Below are positions 52,878 through 60,996 of a DNA stretch of 64,000 nt, in pieces (within the stretch, counting starts at the first letter, position 1; each line of letters begins with the position of its first letter). The stretch covers positions 186,001-250,000 of the forward strand of contig NZ_JAFFJV010000015.1 in NCBI RefSeq assembly GCF_016924645.1, in the 5' to 3' direction. This DNA comes from Rufibacter psychrotolerans (GTDB taxonomy: Bacteria; Bacteroidota; Bacteroidia; Cytophagales; Hymenobacteraceae). Both the position numbers and the translations under genes were made by a program. The notes beneath the pieces were generated by a model that ran no database searches, had not been told where the DNA came from, and saw only the letters and a list, made by a program, of their open reading frames with translations.

Positions 52878-53258
52878 TTAGCGTTGCTCAATGTCCAAAA
52901 GCCTGGGACCAAGCGGCAGAAAAGGCAGGAGTACCCGTAACTCATTTCCTTCATGCACCACTTTTATGGCATTCAAGTCTACGTAAGGAGGCAGCAGAAA
53001 ATTCTGGTGGAACAAAGGCATCTGCATGGCCGGGAACTGCTCATTCTGGTGCAGGGCTGCCACGGTGAGTTGGTTCTTGTCCAACACCACCTGGCACTGT
53101 TCAGGAGCAACGCCGGGGAGCGTGATCCTTAGTACCACATCCTTCTTACGCTTAACCGTACTCACCTGCGGCTGCACAACGCCACCGCCAATGGTGTTGG
53201 TTAAGTCTATGTAATGCGCTACGTTCTGTAAGAACTTTTTATCTTTAATGAGTTTCAT
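52878..53258 (-). CDS. Divergent Hsp20-like small heat-shock protein
   Basis: 126 residues with a reduced alpha-crystallin domain: DVVLRITLPGVAPEQCQVVL, LTVAALHQNEQ, FLLPPYVDLNAIKVVHEGNE and LRVLLPFLP. The A-x-x-x-NG-V-L motif of Hsp20 is altered (VVHEGNELRVLLP), and the C-terminus is short. It lies 132 bases upstream of the canonical Hsp20 on the same strand; the two may form mixed oligomers. Confidence 0.75.
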   Translation of the reverse strand: MKLIKDKKFLQNVAHYIDLTNTIGGGVVQPQVSTVKRKKDVVLRITLPGVAPEQCQVVLDKNQLTVAALHQNEQFPAMQMPLFHQNFLLPPYVDLNAIKVVHEGNELRVLLPFLPLGPRLLDIEQR

Positions 53259-53831
53259 GACTCTTCACCTCTTCCTTTCTTTGTTATTCATGAAGGGTAG
53301 TTACAAAGGGCGTACCAAGCCAAGAAAAGGCCTTTCCGCGCACCAAACAAGACAGAATGACAAGCGCAAAACAGGCAAACGTGACAATATAACAGGCTAA
53401 AAACTGCAAGAAATTCAGACTTGGCTATCCATGTTTTTACCAGGAATGTGGTTATAACAACCCCGCTGTACCATCTTCTTTCTTGCCCAAAACCGGCAAA
53501 ACAGCCCTAAAACCAAACCTCCGTACCAACCAGAGAACCGATTAGCTCAGCAAACCAAGAGCGGCTGAAAATAGGTGGGGCAGGCTAGACTAGGCTTAGC
53601 CCTTCCGGCGTTCTACTAGGGCAAATGACAAATCTGCCGCCACGCGGTACAATGGCCCTGTTGGCCAGGCAGTAATTCTGCCGTGCCGGGTGGCTGACAC
53701 CCACCACCTGCGCCCGGGCGCTGGTCCAGGAGATTGAATTATTTTTATTATTAACTTTACCGGGCAGCAAAGAACCCTCTCCCTTCTGGCACGGCTTCTT
53801 TGAGCAACTACCGGATAGTGCCATTACCCTT
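53259..53831. other. Non-coding gap
   Basis: About 570 bases. A degenerate dispersed palindrome occurs at about 53488-53515. A GC-richer block at about 53585-53730 is open on the minus strand for 79 codons, but the product looks like no protein I know and I do not call it. No terminator or promoter stood out, apart from an AT-rich stretch near 53730-53760. Confidence 0.4.
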
Positions 53832-54251
53832 ATGAAGAAAAGCTATTTTCTTTCTGGCAGCCTTGAACTCAGCTATGACGATGAACTGAGCACAGCGTAT
53901 GCGGTCTGGAACGGCTTCCTCTCAAGCGAGGAATTCAGAGAAGCAACCCAAAAGTGCATTGAGCTGATGGAGGAGCAGGGCATTACCCGCTGGCTCGCCG
54001 ACAACCGCAAAATGAGGGTAATCAGGCAGGCAGACCAACAATGGTTTGCCGAGACCATCATTCCGCGCATGCTCAACACCTCGCTGCGCCGCATTGCCAC
54101 CCTGGTGTCTGAAGATGTGTTCAACAAAATGGCGGTGGAGCAACTCATGCAGCGGGCCAACAGCAAGGAACAGATGACTATTCGTGATTTCAACCAGGAG
54201 GCCGCCGCCCTGGCCTGGTTAATGGCCCCACTTTCTCAGGCAGCGGTCTAG
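53832..54251 (+). CDS. Unknown protein, first of a tandem paralogous pair
   Basis: 139 residues, cytoplasmic, with the motif GITRWLADNRKMRVI near residues 50-64, then IIPRMLNTSLRRIATLVSED. The whole length aligns with the next gene's product (RLTRWLADDRQM... VVPAFLASPLRRMAILPSED). A beta-strand/helix start (LELSYDDELSTAYAVWNG) resembles SpoIIAA/STAS-like folds, so a STAS-like family of unknown role is my best guess. Confidence 0.6.
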   Translation: MKKSYFLSGSLELSYDDELSTAYAVWNGFLSSEEFREATQKCIELMEEQGITRWLADNRKMRVIRQADQQWFAETIIPRMLNTSLRRIATLVSEDVFNKMAVEQLMQRANSKEQMTIRDFNQEAAALAWLMAPLSQAAV

Positions 54252-54533
54252 CCCCACCCGGCAGCGGTCTACCTGCAGTGCCGTCTTCCTTTCATCCACT
54301 TTCCCTGTAAAGCACCAACGGGTGCTGGCAAAGCACTAACTGGGCAACCGTAGCCCCTTGCTGCTCATTTAGTGCAAACAAAACTGCCTGTGGCTCAGTC
54401 AGTCAGGTAGCTGTACGAGGCCGGCGCTGGTTTTGCCGGAAACCTTATATATATTAGCGAATATATTAAATACAAAATTCTATTCAGATAACCGCCTTTA
54501 GGGCAGGTTTATCATTAAATAAGTAAAAACCAC

Positions 54534-54950
54534 ATGTCTTTAGAGCTACCCTCTGTCTATTATGAGAGCTTCAATTTCACCATTACGTATGACGAGGAAA
54601 GAGCTTTAGGCAAAGCCGTCTGGCGGGGAAAATTATCCAAAGCCGATCTACAGGAAGCATTCCTTATCTGCGCCCACGTGATGGAGAAATACCGCCTTAC
54701 CCGGTGGCTCGCCGATGACCGCCAGATGAAATCTTTTCCGGAAGAAGACCGTGATTGGATCTCTGAGCACGTGGTGCCGGCGTTCCTGGCCAGCCCGTTG
54801 CGCCGCATGGCCATTCTGCCTTCAGAGGACCTGGACCAAGTGGAAGCCGTGGAACACCTCATCCAATTGGCCGGAGACCTGGGCGACCTTACCCTCCGGA
54901 ATTTCCAGGACGAGGAAGAAGCCCTGCGCTGGCTCATGCAGGCGTTTTAG
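54534..54950 (+). CDS. Unknown protein, second of a tandem paralogous pair
   Basis: 138 residues, similar over its length to the protein encoded at 53832-54251 (shared W-A-D-D/N-R core, L-R-R-M/I-A, and the end F(Q/N)(D/Q)E...AL(R/A)WLM). It begins FNFTITYDEERALGKAVWRG. The two genes lie 282 bases apart with separate A-rich leaders, so they may be regulated differently. The possible STAS-like fold is inferred only. Confidence 0.6.
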   Translation: MSLELPSVYYESFNFTITYDEERALGKAVWRGKLSKADLQEAFLICAHVMEKYRLTRWLADDRQMKSFPEEDRDWISEHVVPAFLASPLRRMAILPSEDLDQVEAVEHLIQLAGDLGDLTLRNFQDEEEALRWLMQAF

Positions 54951-55102
54951 CCCATCCAATCTTCAGACAATGCCATTTATGGGCCATTTTCGGGCTTTTG
55001 GCCTTAAACCAGAAAATCAGCCTTAAAACCCGCTACTTTCGGCAGCCACGCTTCCATATTCAAATTCCTGAAACTCTCCTCCGCCGGGCCCGTTTGGGTT
55101 TG

Positions 55103-55618
55103 ATGATGGAAACACTTGAATTTCTCTTGGGCCTTGGGGAAGAAAACCTGAACTGGTGGCAAATGTCTATCAGGGCGGTGGTGGTCTTCTTTATTTCATT
55201 GACGTACGTCCGTATTGCCAACAAACGCATCTTTGGCCGGCACAGCGCCTTTGACATTGTGCTGGGGGTCATGTACGGCTCTATCATGAGCCGCGCCATT
55301 ACGGGCACCTCGCCGTTTGGACCAACGCTTGCCGCCGGCCTGGTGCTCATTCTGCTGCACCGGCTCTTGGCAGCCGCGGCAACCAAAACCAGACACGGCG
55401 AGGCCTTCAGCAACTTCCTGAAGGGCAAGACCACTACCCTGGTGCAAGACGGCCAATACCTGAAAGAAGTCATGCGCGCCCACAGCGTCACCGAAAACGA
55501 CATCCTGGAGACCCTTCGCACCAAAGGCGGCCCGGTAGATGTCACCCAGATTGAAACCGCCTGCCTGGAGCGCAGCGGCAGCATAAGCGTGGTGTACAAA
55601 AAAGAAGGCAAATCCTGA
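55103..55618 (+). CDS. DUF421 (YetF-like) membrane protein
   Basis: The likely start is ATG 55103 or 55106 (171 residues); the 35 residues upstream to 54998 do not fit the family. Two or three membrane helices (about 17-35, 52-70, 75-90) precede a C-terminal soluble domain. DUF421 marks are YVRIANKRIFGRHSAFDIVL, GTSPFGPTLAAGLVLI, TTLVQDGQYLKEVMRAHSVT and the end SGSISVVYKKEGKS. The function is not known; Bacillus YetF-like relatives act in the envelope or spores. Confidence 0.85.
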   Translation: MMETLEFLLGLGEENLNWWQMSIRAVVVFFISLTYVRIANKRIFGRHSAFDIVLGVMYGSIMSRAITGTSPFGPTLAAGLVLILLHRLLAAAATKTRHGEAFSNFLKGKTTTLVQDGQYLKEVMRAHSVTENDILETLRTKGGPVDVTQIETACLERSGSISVVYKKEGKS

Positions 55619-55801
55619 TTTTGCTCCCTGCGCGGGGCTTCTCGCTTTCCTTGCCTCTCTTTAAGGAGCACCGGCGCGTGGGCTTGGAGCATACCGGCCT
55701 CTGGCTAAAAATCTGCGGCGGGTGCAACCTTCGCGGCCTTTTGGGGCTCTCCCTTATATACTCCCAAACCTTAAAAAAGGGAGCCCATTTGCCTAAACAC
55801 T

Positions 55802-56602
55802 ATGAAGACCTACCTACGCACCCTTGCATTTGCCTTTGTGGCGATGCTGTTCCTGACGGGCTGTTCCTTAGATAACCCGCAGCCTACCACCAACTACAAC
55901 CCCATCCTGCTCAAGAAGGTGACCACCACCCAGGGAGACCAGCGCGAATTCCTGTACTCGCCCACTGGCTGGCTGACCGGCATTGTGGGGCACGGCTTCC
56001 TGGCCCTTAACGAGAACGAAGACTCTGAGAGCGAGGTCATCTATGACAACTGGGGCCGTATCTCCTACGTGCTCACCGAAGGACCAGACCTGAACACCGA
56101 GAACGCCTATTTCTACACCGCCGACAACAAGCTCTACAAGATTGACGAGCTCATCAACGACCAGCTGGAAAGCTACCACACCTTTGAATACAACACCGCC
56201 GGCAAGCTGGCCACGCGCTACAGTTATTTCAAGACCCCTGCCTCTGATGAGCCTACGGCGGCCAACAAAAGCACCTTCACCTATGACGCCAACGGCAACC
56301 TGAGCGAGCATGCCATGTACCACAGGGCGGCCAATGGGCAAGCCTGGGAACTGGCCCAGACCATGAAGTACGAGGGCTATGACGGCAAGATCTCGGTAGA
56401 CCACCTCACCGGCTTTTTGTTTACCCCCAGCATTGTCCTGCACAAAAACAACCCGGGCAAGGTAACCATCACGCTGGCCAGCGGAGAACAACGCGTTACC
56501 ACCTTCACGTACCAGTACAATGAGCAGAATTTACCCGTGAAGAAGACCACCACGCCCTCTACCGGCAACGCGTTTGACACGGTGTACACGTACCAGATGT
56601 AG
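55802..56602 (+). CDS. Lipoprotein with YD/RHS-like strands
   Basis: 266 residues with lipobox FLTGC and Cys21. The mature part has many short beta-strand repeats resembling YD/RHS blocks, such as YDNWGRISYVL, EYNTAGKLATRYSY, FTYDANGNLSEH and FTYQYNEQNLPVKK. It is similar to DUF4595-like Bacteroidota lipoproteins. The function is unknown. A 24-bp terminator ends its transcript. Confidence 0.65.
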   Translation: MKTYLRTLAFAFVAMLFLTGCSLDNPQPTTNYNPILLKKVTTTQGDQREFLYSPTGWLTGIVGHGFLALNENEDSESEVIYDNWGRISYVLTEGPDLNTENAYFYTADNKLYKIDELINDQLESYHTFEYNTAGKLATRYSYFKTPASDEPTAANKSTFTYDANGNLSEHAMYHRAANGQAWELAQTMKYEGYDGKISVDHLTGFLFTPSIVLHKNNPGKVTITLASGEQRVTTFTYQYNEQNLPVKKTTTPSTGNAFDTVYTYQM

Positions 56603-56680
56603 GCCCTTTCAAGAACCGCCCTCCCTGGCCAGTTTCATATTTCTGGCCAGATTTTCTGAAACAACGCCTAAAACGGGCCG

Positions 56681-56734
56681 CTGAAAAAAGGAAAGGCTGT
56701 CTGCAGTGTAGCAGACAGCCTTTCCTTTTTTCAG
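56681..56734. terminator. Bidirectional 24-bp terminator hairpin
   Basis: Bases 56681-56704 and 56711-56734 are perfect reverse complements (CTGAAAAAAGGAAAGGCTGT... on the left) around AGTGTA. The A/T-tracts allow termination both ways between the convergent lipoprotein and T9SS cargo genes. Confidence 0.88.
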
Positions 56735-56750
56735 GGCACCAACCGGCTGG

Positions 56751-59162
56751 TTACCTTAACACTACTTTCCGCTTTGTTACGGCACCCTTCTCTATTAGCT
56801 GTAGCATGTACAGGCCCTTGGGCAGGTGCCCCACTGACAAGGTATGGCGTTGCTCCGGCAAGAGTTGGTCAAGTACCAGCTGGCCGCTCACGTTGTAGAG
56901 CAGCACGCGGGCTCCTTTGGCCAGCGTACTCCCCACTACGGTGATCTCAGAAGTGGCCGGGTTGGGGTAAACCACCAGGCTGCTCTCCCCCATCTGGTCT
57001 GGGCTACTGGTTAACGTGGTGGCCAGGGAGCCGGAGAACTTGAAGGCTTTGTTAAAGCCGCCCGACCACCCCGAGGTGGGGCTGGTGAACGTCACTTCCA
57101 GGTGCTGTACGTTCTGGTCAATGACCACCCAGGTTAGGCCGGCGTCTGTGCTGTAGGCAGAACCAACCCAGGGGCCGCTAGACCCTGTAATCACAAAAGT
57201 AGCAGGGGTGCCTGGCACATGGGCAATGCCGCTGACCCGTAAGCCCGCCGGTGCTTCGGTTACCGGGGTGGTCCAGGTGGTGCCTCCGTCTGTGGTGTGC
57301 GCCAACTGCAAATTACTGGTGCCACTTTCAAAACCAACCACTATACCGGTCCCATTGGGGCTGAAAGCCATGTCGGTCACCTGCACGTTGGTGCCAAACG
57401 GGGCCGATGCGGTCCAGGTTAGCCCGTGGTCGGTGCTTTTGTACACCCGGCCCGCGGTGGTTCCAAACCAAACCGTGTTCCCCTGTTTGGTAAAGTCATT
57501 GGTGAGGCCAAACTCACCAGACAAGGTTGCCGGCATGTTGGTCTGGGGCACCCGCACCCAATTCTGCCCGCCATTACTGGTGGTATAGATCTCAAAATAA
57601 CCGTCTATGGGGTCGCCGGCTGTTACCCCGTGGGTGGCATCGGTGAACGTGATCCAGTTAGGGAACGAAGCTGGGTTAGCGTATTGGGCGGTGGCTTGCT
57701 TGGTCCAGGTTACGCCGCCATTGGTGGTATGGTAAACTCCAGTGCCATTGGCATCGTCGTGTTTCTTGACGGTGGCATACGCCTCCGTGGCACTGATAGC
57801 CTCAATATTCCCCGCATCAGAATTGGTTAGTCCTGCCAGTTGCCCCACCGTCCAGGTGGCGCCCCCATCGGTAGTTTTTACAAATTCTGGCACTGTCTGC
57901 GGGCTTGCTCCGGTAGCTCCGTAGCGCAAAGCCCACACCACCTGGTCGTTTACGGCATCCAGGGAGCTAAAGCCTTTGGTTTCACCGCCCAAGCCATTGG
58001 TCTGCTCTACCCACCCCACCGGCACGCCCGAAGGAGTAGTCGCCAGCGATGCGTTGAAGGTGAACATGCCGCCTTCTGTACTGCTGCGCGAGTACCCCCC
58101 CGACCAGCCGGCGGTAGGGCTGGCGAAGTCTACCTCCAGGTGCTGCACGTCATTGTCAAGCACGGTCCAGCTGGCGCCACCGTCTCTGCTGTACGCTGAA
58201 CCCATGGCGCCGGAGCGCACCCCGGTGATCACAAACGTGCTGGGGGTACCTGGCACATAGGCCACATCATTGGCATAGATACCCGCCGGGTTCTGACTTT
58301 TTGCGGGAGCCCAGCTGGCGCCTCCGTTTCCGGTGCGGGCGTACACCAAGTTGCCGGTTCCTTGCTCCAGGCCAATGGCAATGCCGGTGCCGTTGGGGCT
58401 AAAGGCAAGCGAGGAAACATGAACGCTGGTCGTAAACGGGGTTGACACCCTCCAGGTAAGGCCCTGGTCTGTGCTTCTGAACACCCTGCCCTGGCTCGTG
58501 CCAAACCAGGTGGCATTGCCCGTGGTGGTAAACACATTGGTTAGTCCGTACTCATCGGGCAAGGCCGCCGGCAGGTTGGCCTGCGGTACGCGCACCCAGT
58601 TCTGCCCGCCGTTATTGGTGGTATAGAGCTCAAAATAGCCATCTACCGGATCTCCGCCGGTAACCCCGTTGGTGGCATCTGAGAACGTGACCCAGTTGAT
58701 GAACGAAGTGGGGGAGTTGAAAAACGCGGAGGCTTGCTTTACCCAGGTCTGCCCTCCGTTGGTAGTATGGAAGACCCCCTTGTTCCCGTTTGCCTTGGAA
58801 GATTGCAGCGCCGCCCAGGCCTCCGTGGCACTGGCCCCATGAATGTTGCCGATGTATGCGGTTTCATCGCCGGGAATCACTCCCGGAACCCAGGTGTTGC
58901 CCCCGTCTACGGTACGGGTAAATTCCTGTGTGGGCCGATTGGCACTACTGGCATCGTACCCCGAGGCCCAGGCCACCTTCTCATCCACCGCATCCAGGGT
59001 CCTGATTCCCCTTGCCGGCGTAGTGAAGCCTGAGGCCCGCTCCAGCCAGGTGGCCTGCCCCTGCGCCATGGCCACACTACTAGTGCTGATCTGAACGGAG
59101 AGGGCCAGCCCAAGGGCTAAGGATAGTTTTCGCGAGAAAGAACTCAAGTAGCTGTGTTTCAT
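56751..59162 (-). CDS. T9SS-secreted protein with two BNR-repeat modules
   Basis: 803 residues. The signal peptide ends VAMAQG. Two similar modules follow (about 36-370 and 385-710), each with six BNR/sialidase-like Asp-box motifs of the kind T-x-(N/D)-G-G-x-T-W (TTNGGQTW, STDQGLTW, TTDGGATW, STDHGLTW). The modules share long stretches such as NGTGI(A/V)...GTG and VQHLEV, so the gene arose by internal duplication. The last 75 residues are a type A T9SS C-terminal domain: VVYPNPATSEITVVG, GARVLLYNVSGQLV and GLYMLQLIEKGAVTKRKVVL. It should be exported by the GldKLMN machinery. The ligand or enzymatic activity of the BNR propellers is not known. Confidence 0.88.
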   Translation of the reverse strand: MKHSYLSSFSRKLSLALGLALSVQISTSSVAMAQGQATWLERASGFTTPARGIRTLDAVDEKVAWASGYDASSANRPTQEFTRTVDGGNTWVPGVIPGDETAYIGNIHGASATEAWAALQSSKANGNKGVFHTTNGGQTWVKQASAFFNSPTSFINWVTFSDATNGVTGGDPVDGYFELYTTNNGGQNWVRVPQANLPAALPDEYGLTNVFTTTGNATWFGTSQGRVFRSTDQGLTWRVSTPFTTSVHVSSLAFSPNGTGIAIGLEQGTGNLVYARTGNGGASWAPAKSQNPAGIYANDVAYVPGTPSTFVITGVRSGAMGSAYSRDGGASWTVLDNDVQHLEVDFASPTAGWSGGYSRSSTEGGMFTFNASLATTPSGVPVGWVEQTNGLGGETKGFSSLDAVNDQVVWALRYGATGASPQTVPEFVKTTDGGATWTVGQLAGLTNSDAGNIEAISATEAYATVKKHDDANGTGVYHTTNGGVTWTKQATAQYANPASFPNWITFTDATHGVTAGDPIDGYFEIYTTSNGGQNWVRVPQTNMPATLSGEFGLTNDFTKQGNTVWFGTTAGRVYKSTDHGLTWTASAPFGTNVQVTDMAFSPNGTGIVVGFESGTSNLQLAHTTDGGTTWTTPVTEAPAGLRVSGIAHVPGTPATFVITGSSGPWVGSAYSTDAGLTWVVIDQNVQHLEVTFTSPTSGWSGGFNKAFKFSGSLATTLTSSPDQMGESSLVVYPNPATSEITVVGSTLAKGARVLLYNVSGQLVLDQLLPEQRHTLSVGHLPKGLYMLQLIEKGAVTKRKVVLR

Positions 59163-59360
59163 GCGGTGGCAGTTTTAAAGGGTTCTATGCCCCACAAATA
59201 ACGACCGAATTACACAGGATGGGAATACCTATCTTTTGGTATAATCCAGGAGGGGCACCACTGCCAGCTACGAAGGAATATGCCCAGCAAGCCTTTAACC
59301 GATCTGCCAGGAACAACCGGGCCAGCTAAAAGCGGCGCCAGTTCTTTTGCCGATCCTTGA

Positions 59361-60203
59361 TCAGTCAGACTTAGGCCGGTATCTCTGTTTTAAAAGAGTC
59401 TTCAACTGCGCATACGGCAGCAGCAGTTCGGTGGGCCCGAAGGCGTAGGCATTCACTTCGTACGCGTTGTAGTACAGCAGCAGGCCCTCAGGCGTGAGCG
59501 TCAGGTTCTGCGGAAAAGGCAGCTTGCCCGCCTGGGTGTAGAACCCCTGCTGTTCAAATGAGCCAGCCCCTAGTTTCCGTACTTTTCTGAACTCCTGCTC
59601 CACCAGTTTCCTGAGTTCTACCGTGTCTGTGACCATGTCTGTTAGCCGGAGGGCATGTCCCGTACTGTCAAAGCTTTGCAGGGTGGTCACGTCATAGCCG
59701 TGCGCCCCGCCGCTATAGCCCACCGCGTTCATCTTCAAAGAAACCCGCGCGGGCGTTTGGTAGAGCACGTCAGACGAAATGGTCAGTTGCCAGCCAATAT
59801 TGGTAGCTGCCTCGGGGAATGCCTTTCTGCTCTGGGCATACTGCTTCAGAAATTCTTCGGCCGTAATCTCTGCGGCGTTGCCTTGTTTGGTAAGGTCTGC
59901 GTCTGGATTATTGGTGAGTTGCTGCCGCAGCAGGTACCGCCGGATGTACTGGTTCAAAGAATCGCGCAGGGGTGCGGGACCGCCCTGGGCCATGAAATAC
60001 TGGAATTCCACTTTGGCACAGGTATCTGCTTTGCAAAAATCAGACTGCCGCTGCAAGCGCTGCGAACGAAGTGTTAGCGCCTGCTCCCTGCCCGCTGAAG
60101 TCTCCTCTGCTTTAGCGGTTGGCTTAGTGGTTTCTGGCGAAGATTGGCAGGAGAACAGAATGCTGCTCACCAGCGCCAGCAGCGCTATAGAATACTTGTG
60201 CAT
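59361..60203 (-). CDS. DUF3298/RsiV-like lipoprotein
   Basis: 280 residues with a lipobox-like LFSC (Cys19). After a Lys/Glu/Ala linker the mature part shows KVEFQYFMAQGG, LKMNAVGYSGGAHGYDVTTL and LRLTDMVTDTVELRKLVEQE, then the DUF3298 ending FPQNLTLTPEGLLLYYNAYE with YAFGPTELLLPYAQLKTLL. DUF3298 (often with DUF4163) occurs in the anti-sigma RsiV, where it binds lysozyme. Whether this lipoprotein binds a ligand is unknown. Confidence 0.8.
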   Translation of the reverse strand: MHKYSIALLALVSSILFSCQSSPETTKPTAKAEETSAGREQALTLRSQRLQRQSDFCKADTCAKVEFQYFMAQGGPAPLRDSLNQYIRRYLLRQQLTNNPDADLTKQGNAAEITAEEFLKQYAQSRKAFPEAATNIGWQLTISSDVLYQTPARVSLKMNAVGYSGGAHGYDVTTLQSFDSTGHALRLTDMVTDTVELRKLVEQEFRKVRKLGAGSFEQQGFYTQAGKLPFPQNLTLTPEGLLLYYNAYEVNAYAFGPTELLLPYAQLKTLLKQRYRPKSD

Positions 60204-60292
60204 GGAAAGCTGAATTGGGTAACACCGTAGTTATACGGATGCTCACTTATTTTGAGCCTGTTTTTGTGAAAACAGGTTAAATAGGAAAGTCC

Positions 60293-60343
60293 TTAGCGTG
60301 TAAGGCGAATGAATTCTCCAATGCGCCGTTCGGCTTTTTCTGC
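60293..60343 (-). pseudogene. Relic of a DUF2199 gene's 3' end
   Basis: On the minus strand this stretch reads AEKAERRIGEFIRLTR followed by a stop. It aligns with EEAERRIEEMIRITS-stop, the end of the DUF2199 gene at 60482-60985, and the DNA around it (AATGCGCCGTTCGGCTT) is nearly identical. Upstream the frame is stopped at 60359-60361, so only the C-terminal tail of a second copy survives. Confidence 0.6.
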
Positions 60344-60382
60344 ACTTGACAGTGCAATTCATCGTTGATCCGTTTTTTCACC

Positions 60383-60464
60383 CTTGTTGGTGTTATCACC
60401 AACAAGCGGATTTAGGTTCTGCGGAGGGGCCGCTGTTTAGAATGTTGGTGATAACACCAACATT
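60383..60464. repeat. Two TTGGTG-N4-CACCAA hairpins
   Basis: CTTGTTGGTG-TTAT-CACCAACAAG (60383-60406) and AATGTTGGTG-ATAA-CACCAACATT (60441-60464) are each perfect 10-bp hairpins. A third, GTTGTTGGTG-ACAA-CACCAACAAC, lies at 44297-44320. The shared 7-8-base core marks a dispersed palindrome. Confidence 0.75.
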
Positions 60465-60481
60465 GGCGAAAAACAAAGCCT

Positions 60482-60985
60482 TTAACTTGTAATACGAATC
60501 ATCTCTTCAATGCGCCGTTCGGCTTCTTCTTTGCTGATGCCATGGTAGAAGTCCTGCACCAGCGGATGCTCAAAATCATCAAAAGGAAAAACCATTGGCC
60601 TTCTGTTGTCTGGTTGGGTGACTACTGTTGACGGAACGCTTAAGGTATCCTCATACCCTAGCAGATTGTTGCACACATACCCAAAGTAAGAAGCCTCATG
60701 TTCTTCCTTATGAAAGTTCTCCTGGTAATCACGGAAGGTCTTCTCACTCACCGATACCCAAAGCCCGTAATTCAAATCGTCGCAGTGATTATTCACTGGA
60801 ATGGTCATCACTACTCTGATAAACCGATCTGTCTGGTCTTCATGCGTAATGGTGCAGAAGTCACCCTCAAGACAGCCAATGGTTTCTTCTTCGGATAAGT
60901 CATTGTAATGCGTGGGCGACGAATAGGTCAGGGCGGGCCAGCTTTCATGAGTTTGGCCGCAGTCTGCGCAAGTGTAGGAATGGAT
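60482..60985 (-). CDS. DUF2199 protein lacking an ordinary start codon
   Basis: The frame is open from 61000 to the stop at 60482. Its product begins HSYTCADCGQTHESW (Cys-x-x-Cys-Gly), then LTYSSPTHYNDLSEEE, FIRVVMTIPV, FGYVCNNLLGYEDTL and VVTQPDNRRPMV, matching DUF2199 from end to end with about 167 residues. There is no ATG, GTG or TTG ahead of the Cys pair. The codon where a start is expected is ATC (60983-60985), one base from ATG. An in-frame GTG at 60811 would lose the first third. Options are an ATC start, a lost start (pseudogene), or a sequence error. The function of DUF2199 is unknown. The frame touches the end of the PIN gene. Confidence 0.6.
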   Translation of the reverse strand: MHSYTCADCGQTHESWPALTYSSPTHYNDLSEEETIGCLEGDFCTITHEDQTDRFIRVVMTIPVNNHCDDLNYGLWVSVSEKTFRDYQENFHKEEHEASYFGYVCNNLLGYEDTLSVPSTVVTQPDNRRPMVFPFDDFEHPLVQDFYHGISKEEAERRIEEMIRITS

Positions 60986-60996
60986 AGAGCCTATAA

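Noticed and set aside
53585-53824. 79-codon open frame on the minus strand
   Set aside because: There is no domain or plausible neighbour, and the composition changes within the frame. It might be a gene relic, but I cannot support that.
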